A stretch of DNA of 64,000 nt from Bin87 sp965243255 (GTDB lineage Bacteria > Chloroflexota > Dehalococcoidia > Lucifugimonadales > UBA3495). Below the pieces are notes generated by a model. It was not told the DNA's origin and made no database searches. It saw only the letters and a program-made list of their open reading frames with translations. The position numbers and the translations under genes were made by a program. Position 1 is the stretch's first letter; every line of letters begins with the position of its first letter. Location of the stretch: assembly GCA_965243255.1 (NCBI GenBank), contig CBDEUH010000004.1:1674001-1738000 (forward strand), given 5' to 3'. This document shows positions 25,033 to 34,030 of this stretch, one piece after another.

Positions 25033-25812
25033 CTAAATCAGCTGGGCCGGGGTAAAGATTCCGTCCATGTCCGCCTCGGTGGCGGGGGTCTGCGCCGGCT
25101 GGCCGAGATTGGTATCCATGAACCAGTACACCTGCTTGAGGTGGTGGGTGCTGTGGCTCAGGATGATGTTGAGCAGTTCCAGGACGGTTACCTCGCCGCC
25201 GTAGTGGGCCGGCACCACCCGGTCAAAGCCCTCGGTGTCGCCGCTATGCAGGAAGGCGACGAGAGCATCAGCGACGCCGCAGGCGTAATCGGCGATTTCC
25301 TGGGGCTTCTGCAGGTGCGCCAAGCTCTCCCGGCAGGCCCGCATATCATCGGAGCTCATGGAGCCCCGCGTCCGGCTGGTGTAGGCCAGCTCCGGGAACG
25401 AGACGATGTGCACGAGCGTATCGCGGAGCATTTCGGGCCGCCACTGTACCGGCTGCGCCAGCTGGTCTTCGCTCAGCTCCAGCGTCGCGCGGACGGCAGC
25501 TTCCAGGATCAGGCGGTATTTGTCCGCCAGCCAGGCCGTCTTGCCCGACAGGTCGATGGGGGCGTCCTCCAGGCCCAGGGCCGGAATCAGCTTCTTGGGG
25601 TAGTACCCAATGATGACCTCGGTGCCGTCGATGATGGTGACGGGGGCCGACAGGACGCCGCGGGCTTTCAGGTCTTCCCGGGCTGCGTCGTCGGTCAGCA
25701 GGTCGTGGTGTTCATACTGAACACCGTTGGACGCCAGGAACTCCTCCAGCGTCCGGCAGCTGAATCAACCAGGGTTGGTGTAAACGTGAACTTCTCTCGT
25801 TGCGGTAGTCAT
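25033..25812 (-). CDS. Predicted selenoprotein: glutaredoxin-like UxxC domain fused to a DinB-type domain
   Basis: Read through the in-frame UGA at 25765-25767, this is a 259-residue protein ending in a TAG. Residues 1-80 are glutaredoxin-like: strand EVHVYTNPG, then U16-F-S-C19, helix RTLEEFLASNG, the cis-proline region SAPVTIIDG (Pro57) and GYYPKKL. UGA replaces the first cysteine of the CxxC site. Residues from about 100 form a DinB-like helical bundle with WRPEMLRDTLVHIV and LSHSTHHLKQVYWF. The ATG at 25812 is preceded by AAGGGGAAG. A SECIS-like hairpin starts 10 bases after the UGA. Selenocysteine fits far better than decay, because the frame is intact on both sides. Biosynthesis genes for selenocysteine are not in this window. 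Likely a thiol/selenol redox or transferase enzyme. Confidence 0.8.
25729..25767 (-). promoter_or_regulatory. UGA recoding site with SECIS-like stem-loop
   Basis: Minus strand: UGA at 25767-25765, then 10 bases, then GGACGC (25754-25749) pairing with GCGTCC (25734-25729). A U-G wobble and an inner GGA/TCC stem extend it, with one bulged U on the 3' side. The apical loop is GGAGT (25744-25740), starting with two Gs. The loop begins 20 bases after the UGA, inside the range known for bacterial SECIS elements. Stem, loop and distance were read by eye. Confidence 0.7.
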
Positions 25813-25843
25813 GGTTCCATCTTCCCCTTGTCAGTTTCGGGTT

Positions 25844-27382
25844 TTATTGGCCGGAGCGGAGCCAGTCGGCTTTACGCTCGGCGATCATTATTGTGGTGCA
25901 GTTGGTGTTGGCGCGGATGCAGTCCGGCATCACCGACGCATCGGCCACGTGGAGGTTTTCCAGTCCGTACACCCGGCAATGCTGGTCAACCACCGCCATG
26001 GGGTCGTCGGCAGTGCCAATCTTGCAGGTGCCGGAGATGTGCTGCGACGTGCTCACGGTGCGCTTCAGCCAGTCGTTCAGCGCCTTGTCGCTTTCCAGGT
26101 CGGCGGGCAGCGGGTCCAGCAGTTCGTCGGCGACGTCCCGGTAGTGCTCGCTGTCCAGCAGGTTCACGCAAAGGCGGACGGCCTCACGCATCCGGGAGAG
26201 GTCGAACTCCTCCTGGAAGTAGTTGTAGTTCAGCGACACCTGCTCGTGGGGGTCGGTGCTGGCCAGTTGCAGGTGGCCCGAACCCACCGCCAGTTCCAGG
26301 ATGCAGGTGAATCGGATGCCCTCGGCTTCCAGCGGGTCGCCGGCAATGGGCGACGAGAAGGACGATTGCATGATCTGGATGTCGTTGCGCAGGTGGCTGC
26401 CGCTGGCGGTATAGCGCAGGGCGACCTGGGAACGGGGGGCCGACGGGTCCAGCGGGAAGTCGTCCCTAACCTTGACCGGAACGCGGATGTTGGGATGGTC
26501 GCGCAGGTTCTGGCCCACGCCGGGCAGTTCATGCACCACCGGAATGCCCATCTCCCGCAGGTGCTCCGCGGGGCCAACGCCGGAGAGCATCAGCAGTTGG
26601 GGCGAGCCGATGGACCCCGAACTCAGGATGATGTCATCCCCTTCAACGGTGAACACGTCGCCGCCGCTCTCCACCTCGACGCCTACGGCCTTTTTGCCCT
26701 CAAAGACAATGCGCCGGCAGGTTACGTTGGGCCGGATGGTGAGGTTCAGCCGGTGCCGCGCCTCGCGCAGGTAGGTGATGGATGTGCTCATCCGCACGCC
26801 GTTGGGGTTGTTCATGGGAATGGGGCCGACGCCGCCGGATTCAGGATGGTTCATGTCCGGGTCGTCGGGATAACCGGCCGAGCGGCAGGCGTTCCAGAAA
26901 GCCACCTGCGCCGGCAGCCAATCTTCCCGACGGTGGCGGCGCACCGGAATCGGCCCGCTGTTGCCGTGAAAGTCGTCGGTGATGTCGGTGTCGGTTTCCA
27001 GCTTGCGGAAGTAGGGCAGGCAGTCGGTGAACTTCCACTCGTCGTTGCCCAGGGCCGCCCAGGCGTCGTAGTCCTCGGGCACGCCGCGCAGCAGCACCTG
27101 CCCGTTGATGGCCGACGAGCCACCCACCACCTTGCCCCGGGGCACGGGCATGGGGTTGGCCTGTCCCGGATTGTTGGCCCAGAAGGTCCAGTTGTGCGGC
27201 GCGTTCACCGCGGAAGCGGTCTGGTCGTAGCCGTATTTCAGGTCGTCGGGGTACAGTTCAAAATCGGGGTAGTCCGGGCCGGCTTCCAGAACGAGGACGG
27301 AGCGCTGGGGGTCTTCGGACAATCGGGCCGCCATGGTGCAGCCGGCCGAGCCAGCGCCAATAATGATTACGTCGTACTTCAT
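25844..27382 (-). CDS. GMC-family FAD oxidoreductase (choline dehydrogenase-like)
   Basis: A 512-residue GMC oxidoreductase. The N-terminus YDVIIIGAGSAGCTMAARL is the FAD-binding Rossmann motif, PRGKVVGGSSAINGQVLLRG is GMC signature 1 and SSGSIGSPQLLMLSGVGP is signature 2. The C-terminal HISGTCKIGT and the last VADASVMPDCIRANTNCTTI hold the catalytic His and Asn. It oxidises alcohols such as choline or longer alcohols; the substrate cannot be set from sequence. AGGAG precedes the ATG at 27382. It is the first gene of the operon containing the predicted selenoprotein. Confidence 0.92.
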   Translation of the reverse strand: MKYDVIIIGAGSAGCTMAARLSEDPQRSVLVLEAGPDYPDFELYPDDLKYGYDQTASAVNAPHNWTFWANNPGQANPMPVPRGKVVGGSSAINGQVLLRGVPEDYDAWAALGNDEWKFTDCLPYFRKLETDTDITDDFHGNSGPIPVRRHRREDWLPAQVAFWNACRSAGYPDDPDMNHPESGGVGPIPMNNPNGVRMSTSITYLREARHRLNLTIRPNVTCRRIVFEGKKAVGVEVESGGDVFTVEGDDIILSSGSIGSPQLLMLSGVGPAEHLREMGIPVVHELPGVGQNLRDHPNIRVPVKVRDDFPLDPSAPRSQVALRYTASGSHLRNDIQIMQSSFSSPIAGDPLEAEGIRFTCILELAVGSGHLQLASTDPHEQVSLNYNYFQEEFDLSRMREAVRLCVNLLDSEHYRDVADELLDPLPADLESDKALNDWLKRTVSTSQHISGTCKIGTADDPMAVVDQHCRVYGLENLHVADASVMPDCIRANTNCTTIMIAERKADWLRSGQ

Positions 27383-27525
27383 TGGCTGAGTCTCCTGATG
27401 ATCAGTTACAGAATCTCACTATGCCGGATTATCGCCCGTAACGGCGTCGCTGGCAAGGGGCGACGGTCAACCTGGTCGGAGTGATAAAATGCTTGGCACC
27501 ATATCCCATGGCACGGAGCACTTGC

Positions 27526-28014
27526 ATGAGTTTGTCACCCGAAACCCGCGCCCTCAAAATCGCCTCTTACGGCGCCGCTTACGAAGCCCTCATTGATGGA
27601 CTCAAAGCGTTCCCCGCCGAAATGTGGGACTTCCGCGACGAGTGCGGCTGCTGGAGCGTCCGCGAACACATCGTCCACATCGCGGATAGCGAAGTCAACA
27701 GCTACATCCGCTGTCGCCGCTTCATCGCCGAGCCGGGTGAGCCGCTAATGGCCTACGACGAAAACGGCTGGGCCGACGCCCTGGGCTACGAAAAGCGCGA
27801 CCCTGCGGAGGCAATCGAACTGTTCCGTCTGCTCCGTCAGCAAACCTATGCGCTCATCAAGTCCCTGCCCGAATCCGCCTGGGCCAGCACCTGCTACCAT
27901 CCCGAGAACGGGGACATGACGCTGGACGATTGGCTGGCCGTGTACGAAGCCCACATTCCGGAACACCTGCAATACATGCAGGAAAACTACGAAGCCTGGC
28001 GCGCCGCTTCCTGA
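27526..28014 (+). CDS. DinB-family protein
   Basis: A 162-residue four-helix-bundle protein. The conserved histidines are in WSVREHIVHIAD and the C-terminal HIPEHLQYM, forming the triad that binds a divalent metal in DinB/YfiT proteins. GGAG at 27515-27518 supports the ATG at 27526; in-frame ATGs upstream are less likely. Members include bacillithiol and mycothiol transferases and many unknowns. It is divergent from the operon that encodes the glutaredoxin-DinB fusion, and precedes a luciferase-like monooxygenase. Confidence 0.8.
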   Translation: MSLSPETRALKIASYGAAYEALIDGLKAFPAEMWDFRDECGCWSVREHIVHIADSEVNSYIRCRRFIAEPGEPLMAYDENGWADALGYEKRDPAEAIELFRLLRQQTYALIKSLPESAWASTCYHPENGDMTLDDWLAVYEAHIPEHLQYMQENYEAWRAAS

Positions 28015-28077
28015 TTCGCCAACCCGTTCCATTTACGTTATACTGCCGCCAATACCGCCACAACGAGGAGATTAGCC

Positions 28078-29262
28078 ATGCAGTTCGGCCTGCTTTACGA
28101 ATGTCAGCGTCCCTTCCAGGGCACTGAAATCGATTGGAACGCCCTTTACAAAGAAACCCTGGAACAGTGCGAGCTGGCCGACCAAATGGGGTTTGACAAC
28201 CTCTGGTTCGTCGAGCACCACTTCCTCACCGGCTTCTCCGGCTCGCCCTCCCAGGACGCCATGTTCGGCGCCCTCAGCCGCATCACCAAGAACATCCGCA
28301 TCGGCTACGGCGTCTGCATCCTGCCCTATCACCATCCCGTGCGCGTCGCCGAGCGAGTCGCTTTGCTGGACCAGCTCACCGACGGTCGAGTCGAGGTGGG
28401 CACGGGGCGCTCCAACGCCTACGAGCAGACCGGCCTGGGCATCGACCCCCGGGACACTCGCAGCCTGTGGAGCGAATCCATCAGCATGCTGCCCAAAATC
28501 TGGACCTCCGACGAGTACGAGTACGAGGGCGAGCACTGGAGCGTGCCCAAGCGTCGCGTCCTGCCCAAGCCCTTCCAGCAGCCGCACCCGCGCCTGTACC
28601 TGGCCTGCACTTCCGAGGACAGCTTCCGCCTGGCCGCGCAGAAGGGCATCGGTGTGCTTTCCTCCGCATCCTACGCAGTGGAAGTGCTGAAGGAGAAAGT
28701 GCAGATTTACCGCGACGCTCTGAAAGACTGCGAACCCGTTGGCGAATTCGTCACCGAGTTCTGGGGCAACAACGTTCACGGCTTCTGCGACGACGATGAC
28801 GACTACGCCAAGGAGCTGGCCGCCGAGTCCATGAAGACCTTCTTCGGACCGGACAAGCCCTACATCGCCGGCCGCATTGGAGCCTACGAGGAACTCCTGG
28901 AAGCCTGGGGCGGCGTGCCTGACCACCTGACCGCGGACTTCAGCCGCTGGCTCCGCCAGTCGGACGAGGAGCACCAGCAGCTGGCCGAAGAGGTCGGGCT
29001 GTCCCTGGACGCCGGTCCTGGCGCCGCCCGCGCCGCCATCGCCCAGCTGGACGGCAAGACCCTGTCCGACCGGGGCGTCATCATCGCCGGCAACCCCGAG
29101 TCCTGCATCAAGACCTGCCAGATGTACGAAGACATCGGCGTGGACCAGGTCATGCTGATCATGCAGACTGAGACCATCCCCCACGAGAAGGTGATGAAGT
29201 CCATCGAGAAGTTCGGCAAGGAAGTCATCCCAGCCTTCCGCAACGGCAACGGCGCCAAGTAA
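28078..29262 (+). CDS. Luciferase-like flavin monooxygenase (1)
   Basis: A 394-residue member of the bacterial luciferase (LLM) TIM-barrel superfamily. The N-terminus MQFGLLYECQRPF, the helix ELADQMGFDNLWFVEHHF, the segment IRIGYGVCILPYHHPVRVAE and DGRVEVGTGRSNAYEQTG match. These enzymes use FMNH2 or reduced F420 with O2. An insertion rich in Asp (CDDDDDYAKE) lies after the barrel core. GAGGAG precedes the ATG at 28078. It may be co-transcribed with the DinB gene 60 bases upstream. Confidence 0.88.
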   Translation: MQFGLLYECQRPFQGTEIDWNALYKETLEQCELADQMGFDNLWFVEHHFLTGFSGSPSQDAMFGALSRITKNIRIGYGVCILPYHHPVRVAERVALLDQLTDGRVEVGTGRSNAYEQTGLGIDPRDTRSLWSESISMLPKIWTSDEYEYEGEHWSVPKRRVLPKPFQQPHPRLYLACTSEDSFRLAAQKGIGVLSSASYAVEVLKEKVQIYRDALKDCEPVGEFVTEFWGNNVHGFCDDDDDYAKELAAESMKTFFGPDKPYIAGRIGAYEELLEAWGGVPDHLTADFSRWLRQSDEEHQQLAEEVGLSLDAGPGAARAAIAQLDGKTLSDRGVIIAGNPESCIKTCQMYEDIGVDQVMLIMQTETIPHEKVMKSIEKFGKEVIPAFRNGNGAK

Positions 29263-29286
29263 CTGCTGAACACCGCTCGGACTCCC

Positions 29287-29314
29287 GTAGGGGCGAATAG
29301 TTATTCGCCCCTAC
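29287..29314. repeat. GTAGGGGCG palindrome, copy 3
   Basis: GTAGGGGCGAAT, loop AGTT, ATTCGCCCCTAC, then TTTTGG. Stem of 12 bp; 28 bases in total. It lies between two luciferase-like genes on the same strand and could act as a weak terminator. Confidence 0.85.
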
Positions 29315-29330
29315 TTTTGGTTAACGAACC

Positions 29331-30275
29331 ATGGCATCCCAACCACCCGTCAAGTTCAACGTCCGCATCAACCAGTACCGCTATGGGTACGGGGACCTGC
29401 AGCGGGTATGGCTGGAGGCCGACCGCCTGGGCTATTACTCGGCCAGCCTGTTTGACCTGCTCAACACCGACGCGCTGGAATGCTGGACGACGCTGACCGC
29501 CCTGTTGGCTCAGACGCAGCGCATCCGCGCCGTCCCCATGGTGCTGGCCAACCCGTACCGGCACCCGGCGCTGCTGGCCAAGATGGCCGCCACCCTGGAC
29601 GTCATAAGCGCCGGGCGCATTACGCTGGGCATCGGGGCCGGCGGCAGCGGCAGCGACACCCGCGCCAGTGGGCTGCCCTGGGCGTCAACTCGCCAACGGT
29701 GCGAGATGCTTGAGGAATCGGTGGGTATCATCCGCCGGCTGTGGACGGAACCCTCGGTTGATTTCGACGGACGGTTTTACAGCGTAGCCGGCGCTGCCAT
29801 CCAGCCCAAACCGGTGCAGCAGCCGGCGCCGCCCATCCTGGTTGGCGGCCACGGCCCGCGCTACGTTCTGCCCGTCATCGGGCGCTGCGCGGACATCGCC
29901 AACGTCGGCAACAATGACACCGTGGACGATCATCGCCGGTACCAGGGCATCGTCCACGCCGCCGCCGAAATTGCTGGCCGCGACCCGTCCGCCGTCGAGT
30001 GGACGCACAACGCCGATTGCGTCATCGCGCCGACGCAACGGGAGTACGACGGACTGGTCGCCCGGCTGGCCGAGCAGTCGGGAATGACCGTCGCCGAATA
30101 CCGGACGCGACGGCTGCAAAATACCCTCTCGGGCACACCGGAGCAGGTGGCAGAGCGCATCAACGAGTACGTGGAGTTCGGCATCCGCTACTTCTTCGTA
30201 GTTTTTCCCGACCCGGCGTCGTCGGAGACGTTGGGGCTGTTCGCGGACGAGGTGATGGCGAAGTTCAACAACTGA
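29331..30275 (+). CDS. Luciferase-like flavin monooxygenase (2)
   Basis: A 314-residue LLM protein, only distantly related to the one before it. Recognisable features are WLEADRLGYYSASLFDLL, RIRAVPMVLANPYRHPALLAK and SAGRITLGIGAGGSGSD, with PILVGGHGP later. These resemble F420-dependent oxidoreductases. The start is the ATG at 29331, without a strong ribosome site. The stop overlaps the 3' end of the minus-strand MFS gene by 11 bases. Confidence 0.85.
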   Translation: MASQPPVKFNVRINQYRYGYGDLQRVWLEADRLGYYSASLFDLLNTDALECWTTLTALLAQTQRIRAVPMVLANPYRHPALLAKMAATLDVISAGRITLGIGAGGSGSDTRASGLPWASTRQRCEMLEESVGIIRRLWTEPSVDFDGRFYSVAGAAIQPKPVQQPAPPILVGGHGPRYVLPVIGRCADIANVGNNDTVDDHRRYQGIVHAAAEIAGRDPSAVEWTHNADCVIAPTQREYDGLVARLAEQSGMTVAEYRTRRLQNTLSGTPEQVAERINEYVEFGIRYFFVVFPDPASSETLGLFADEVMAKFNN

Positions 30276-31572
30276 TCGCTGGCTCCTCAACGCGCTGCGA
30301 GGGCGATAATCTTGGTTGACCCAGAATCAGGTACAAGCCGGCGCCAATCAGGCTCGCTATGGCGGCTGCCACTGCAATCGGCAGATAAGCGCCGGTCAAA
30401 TCGATGAGGTAACCGGAACCGGGCAGCACCGCCGCCGGTGTTATCGAACCGATAAACATCGCGGTCACCATGATCATCCCGAAACTCCGCCGGCCGAAAT
30501 AGATGCCTACCGCGGCAATCTCCAGCGCGGGCCCAATCCCCGAAGCGACTCCCAGTAACACGCCAGATTCCAGCAAAGCCGGCCCGGATCCCGATAACAA
30601 CAGAGCTACTCCAACGGATTGCACGATGGCCGCCCCTGCCAGCACAAATCTGACCCGAAAGCGATAGCTCAGCAAACCTCCTACCAAGATGCCAATCGTC
30701 GACGTTACATCCCCAAACGAATGTAACTTTTCAATAGCCTCCAACGATCCGTTACCCTGATCCGCGACCGTCCACGCATAAACCGAGCCTATCGAGGCTG
30801 CAGTACCCACGCAGGCGCCGGCCACCGCAAGGATCCAAAACTGCCGCGTCCGTACCGCTTCCCGCCATGAGTAGTTCGGTACGCTCTCCGCTGGGGCCGG
30901 CACCGACCCATCAGGGTGTTCTCCCCAATCCTCGGGGCGGTCGCGTAGGGCCCGAACTAACGGCAACGCCGCCGCCAATATTGCCGCGCCGCACACCACT
31001 GTCAGCAACCGCCAGTCCACGACCAGCAACAGCTGGGACAGCAACGGGCGTACGGCGACCCCTACAATTGCCGCTCCGAAAAGCATCAATGCCAACGCCA
31101 GCGCCAGCCGTTCACGGAACCAATTGTTCAGCGCCGTTACCGCCGGAACATAGGCGCCTATCATCCCGAGGGCGCCCAGGCCGGCGATTGCTACTTCCAG
31201 AATGAGCGTAGTAGGAATCACCGCCAACAGCGCGACCAACCCCACCAACGGCAACCCAATCTGCGCCATCCGCCTCGGTCCCAGCCGGTCGGCACCCCAC
31301 CCGGCAAACCACAGGGATGCCAGCCCGCCAAGCGCATAAGCCGCAATGACCAATGGGATCCAGGGCGGCCCGATGCCTTCACCTTGGTAGGCCCGGCTGC
31401 CCCATACCGGTCCAATCAATCCATCGCCGATTTCGCGACCCACCAGGATGATGAGGAATCCGATGACGACCAGCCGCCACCCGTAGAACACTCCACCGGT
31501 GCTATGGCTGCGGGTCAACTCCGACAGCCACCTCATCACTCCCGGCCGGCCGTATCCCTCGACCGGTTCCAT
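30265..31572 (-). CDS. MFS transporter, second of a tandem pair
   Basis: A 435-residue major facilitator protein with about 12 hydrophobic segments. Motifs GVFYGWRLVVIGFL, WGADRLGPRRMAQIG and NNWFRERLALALAL are close to the preceding MFS gene and to the one at 43705. The start is the ATG at 31572, 17 bases after the stop of the neighbour. The family resembles OFA/MCT-type anion or monocarboxylate transporters. Its 3' end overlaps the convergent luciferase-like gene. Confidence 0.82.
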   Translation of the reverse strand: MEPVEGYGRPGVMRWLSELTRSHSTGGVFYGWRLVVIGFLIILVGREIGDGLIGPVWGSRAYQGEGIGPPWIPLVIAAYALGGLASLWFAGWGADRLGPRRMAQIGLPLVGLVALLAVIPTTLILEVAIAGLGALGMIGAYVPAVTALNNWFRERLALALALMLFGAAIVGVAVRPLLSQLLLVVDWRLLTVVCGAAILAAALPLVRALRDRPEDWGEHPDGSVPAPAESVPNYSWREAVRTRQFWILAVAGACVGTAASIGSVYAWTVADQGNGSLEAIEKLHSFGDVTSTIGILVGGLLSYRFRVRFVLAGAAIVQSVGVALLLSGSGPALLESGVLLGVASGIGPALEIAAVGIYFGRRSFGMIMVTAMFIGSITPAAVLPGSGYLIDLTGAYLPIAVAAAIASLIGAGLYLILGQPRLSPSQRVEEPAISC

Positions 31573-31588
31573 CACCCGCAATCCTCGT

Positions 31589-32965
31589 TCAATCTGACGC
31601 TCCCGCTCCCCGGGACACCAGTCGCCGCACGTCCGCCTGCCGTCGCTGGGTCGCCGACAACCGAGGGTTCCCCAACAGCAGGAACATGAACGAGCCAACC
31701 GCGCTGACGATTGCGATGGTGGCGAAGGGGAGGGTGTACGTGCCCGTGACGCTATCCCGCATCCACGCGATATACGGCACCACCACTATGAACATGATGT
31801 TCATGGGTATCATGGAGATACCCGTAATTCGCGCAAAGCTGATTCGCCCGAAATACACGCCCCGTATCGACGTCGTTAGTGGCGTCCTTCCGCCGAATCC
31901 GATCCCCATCAGGATGGCGAACAGGAAAAACAGCGGCAGCGTCTCAGCGAAGAGCAGCACTGCGATGGCGATGGACTGGAGGAAGGAAAAGGCGAAAATC
32001 GCAATGCGTATCGGTATCCGGTCGCCGACCATCCCGCCGATCACCATGAACGCAGTGGATACCGCCGTCTGCACCGAAATCACCAACCCCACTTGGACCA
32101 GATCAAACCCTCGCTCCACCATCACCAGGCCCAGGTAAGTCATCACACTGATGATGATGATGGACGAACTGGCGTGTCCCATGGTGATGAGCCAGAACGT
32201 CCGCGTCCTGACGGCTTCCTGCCAGGTATATTCCGGCGCGGTCGCACCACCATTGGCTGACCGTTGCGGCCCCGAATCCGCAACTGTCGCCGGGTCTATG
32301 CCGTCGGGATGCTGGTCGTAGTCCTCCGGCCGGTTGCGCACCAGCCAGGCCAGTGGCAAAGCGGCCACCAGCGCTACCGCTCCCACGACCAGCGCCGTAT
32401 TCTGCCAGCCCAGGCGGCCCGGTATTTCGGCGGCGGCCTGCGCGTCCCAGCCCATCATCCAGGCCATCAACGGAACGATTATCACGCCGCCAAGGCCGAA
32501 CCCCAGCATTGGTACTGACATCGCCGTGGAACGCCTCCGGCGGAACCAGTTATTCAATGCGGCGTTGGCCGGCAGCCAGGAACCCAACCCGGCGCCGAGG
32601 CTGATTACGATGAAGGATACATAGAACATCCACAGGTTAGCCGTGCGGCCAAACAGCAGGAACCCCAACCCGAAAATCACCAGGCCGATGACAACCATCC
32701 GGCGCGGGCCCAGCTTGTCCACTCCCCAGCCGGCAATGGGACCCATCACCGTCCCCTCAACCCGCGTCAGGGTGAAAGCCCAGGACAACTGGGTGGTGGT
32801 CCACCCGAAGTGTCCCTGCAGAACCGGCATCCACAGCGACAGGGCCTGAAACAGCGGCACCGTACCGATGACCATGATGACAGCGCCGATGACCGCCAGC
32901 CACCACCCGTAGAACATCCCCCGTACCAGACGCACAGGGTGAGCCAGCTCACGCGCTTGCAACAA
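31589..32965 (-). CDS. MFS transporter, first of a tandem pair
   Basis: A 458-residue major facilitator protein. Motifs MFYGWWLAVIGAVIMV, WGVDKLGPRRMVVIG and NNWFRRRRSTAMSVPM, and the DYDQHPDGIDP loop, are shared with the downstream paralogue and with the gene at 43705. The start is taken as a TTG at 32965 behind an AGGT; the first in-frame ATG (in GMFYGWW) is also possible. Probably carries a carboxylate or related metabolite. It lies after the oligopeptide ATPase genes on the same strand. Confidence 0.8.
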   Translation of the reverse strand: MLQARELAHPVRLVRGMFYGWWLAVIGAVIMVIGTVPLFQALSLWMPVLQGHFGWTTTQLSWAFTLTRVEGTVMGPIAGWGVDKLGPRRMVVIGLVIFGLGFLLFGRTANLWMFYVSFIVISLGAGLGSWLPANAALNNWFRRRRSTAMSVPMLGFGLGGVIIVPLMAWMMGWDAQAAAEIPGRLGWQNTALVVGAVALVAALPLAWLVRNRPEDYDQHPDGIDPATVADSGPQRSANGGATAPEYTWQEAVRTRTFWLITMGHASSSIIIISVMTYLGLVMVERGFDLVQVGLVISVQTAVSTAFMVIGGMVGDRIPIRIAIFAFSFLQSIAIAVLLFAETLPLFFLFAILMGIGFGGRTPLTTSIRGVYFGRISFARITGISMIPMNIMFIVVVPYIAWMRDSVTGTYTLPFATIAIVSAVGSFMFLLLGNPRLSATQRRQADVRRLVSRGAGASD

Positions 32966-33015
32966 CTACCTGCTCTCTCGGAAGGGAAGGAACGACGCCA
33001 GCAGGGAACCTCTGG

Positions 33016-34029
33016 TTATTCGTACAAGTGGCAGGCGGTGGTGTGCCCCGGCGTGTATTCCGTCAACACCGGCACGTCCGATGAGCACCGCTCCAGTACG
33101 AAGGGGCAGCGGGGATGGAAGGCGCAGCCGCCCGGCGGGTTCAGCGGGGACGGCACTTCTCCGGTCAGCACAATCTCTTCACGCTGCTGCCTGGGATGGG
33201 CCGGCAACGAGGCCGAGATCAGCGCCTTGGTGTACGGGTGCTGCGGGTCGGTGAATAGCTCTATCGGCGGCGCCTCTTCCACGATCTTGCCCAGGTACAT
33301 CACCCCAACCATGTGGCTCATGTAGCGAACCGTGGCCAGGTTGTGGGCGATGAGCAGGTAGCTCAGTTCGTAGCTGGCTTGCAGCTCTTTCAGCAGGTTC
33401 AAAATCTGCGCCCGGATTGACACGTCCAGCGCCGACACCGGCTCATCCAGCACGATCAGCTTGGGACGGGTCGATAGGGCCCGGGCGATGGCGATGCGCT
33501 GACGCTGCCCGCCGCTGAACTCATGAGGATAACGCTCGGCGTGGAAGGGGTGCAGTCCTACCACTTGCAGCAGTTCCTGCACCTGCGACTGCACGGCGGA
33601 GCGACTCAGTTTCTGGTGGGTAATCAGCGGTTCCGAGATAATCTGGTCAACCCGCATCCGAGGATTGAGCGAACTCCACGGGTCTTGAAACACCGCCTGC
33701 ACCGATGAACGGAAGTTGCGGCGTTCGGCTCCCGAAAACTGGTGCATGGGCCGGCTGTCGAAGTAAATGCTGCCCTCGGTGGGCCGGTCCGCCATCAGCA
33801 GCATCCGGCTGGTGGTGGTCTTTCCGCAGCCCGACTCTCCCACCAGGCTGTAGGTCTGGCCGGGCAAGATGTTCATGGATATGCCGTCCACCGCCTTGAC
33901 GGTGCCCGTCCGTTTCCGAAGCAGATTGCCACGATACACCGGGAAGTGGCGTCGGATTCCCTCCATCCGCACCAGAGCATCGTCGCGGGCCGTGGGTGTC
34001 CCCTCCGTTGCTACGGCAGTTGCAGCCAT
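33016..34029 (-). CDS. oppF: Peptide ABC transporter ATPase (OppF/DppF-like)
   Basis: A 337-residue ABC ATPase of the oligopeptide/dipeptide transporter type. It has Walker A GESGCGKT, signature FSGGQRQRIAIARAL, Walker B LIVLDEPVSALD and the C-terminal region FHPRCPFVLERC, where OppF proteins carry their Cys-containing extension. It starts one base after the oppD stop. With OppD it should energise the permeases encoded upstream. Confidence 0.9.
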   Translation of the reverse strand: MAATAVATEGTPTARDDALVRMEGIRRHFPVYRGNLLRKRTGTVKAVDGISMNILPGQTYSLVGESGCGKTTTSRMLLMADRPTEGSIYFDSRPMHQFSGAERRNFRSSVQAVFQDPWSSLNPRMRVDQIISEPLITHQKLSRSAVQSQVQELLQVVGLHPFHAERYPHEFSGGQRQRIAIARALSTRPKLIVLDEPVSALDVSIRAQILNLLKELQASYELSYLLIAHNLATVRYMSHMVGVMYLGKIVEEAPPIELFTDPQHPYTKALISASLPAHPRQQREEIVLTGEVPSPLNPPGGCAFHPRCPFVLERCSSDVPVLTEYTPGHTTACHLYE

Positions 34030-34030
34030 C

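Noticed and set aside
25431..25812. Reading the UGA as a true stop or as a pseudogene
   Set aside because: The glutaredoxin domain is intact on both sides of the UGA with no frameshift or other stop, the UGA is at the catalytic cysteine, and a SECIS-like hairpin follows. A sequencing error remains the main alternative.
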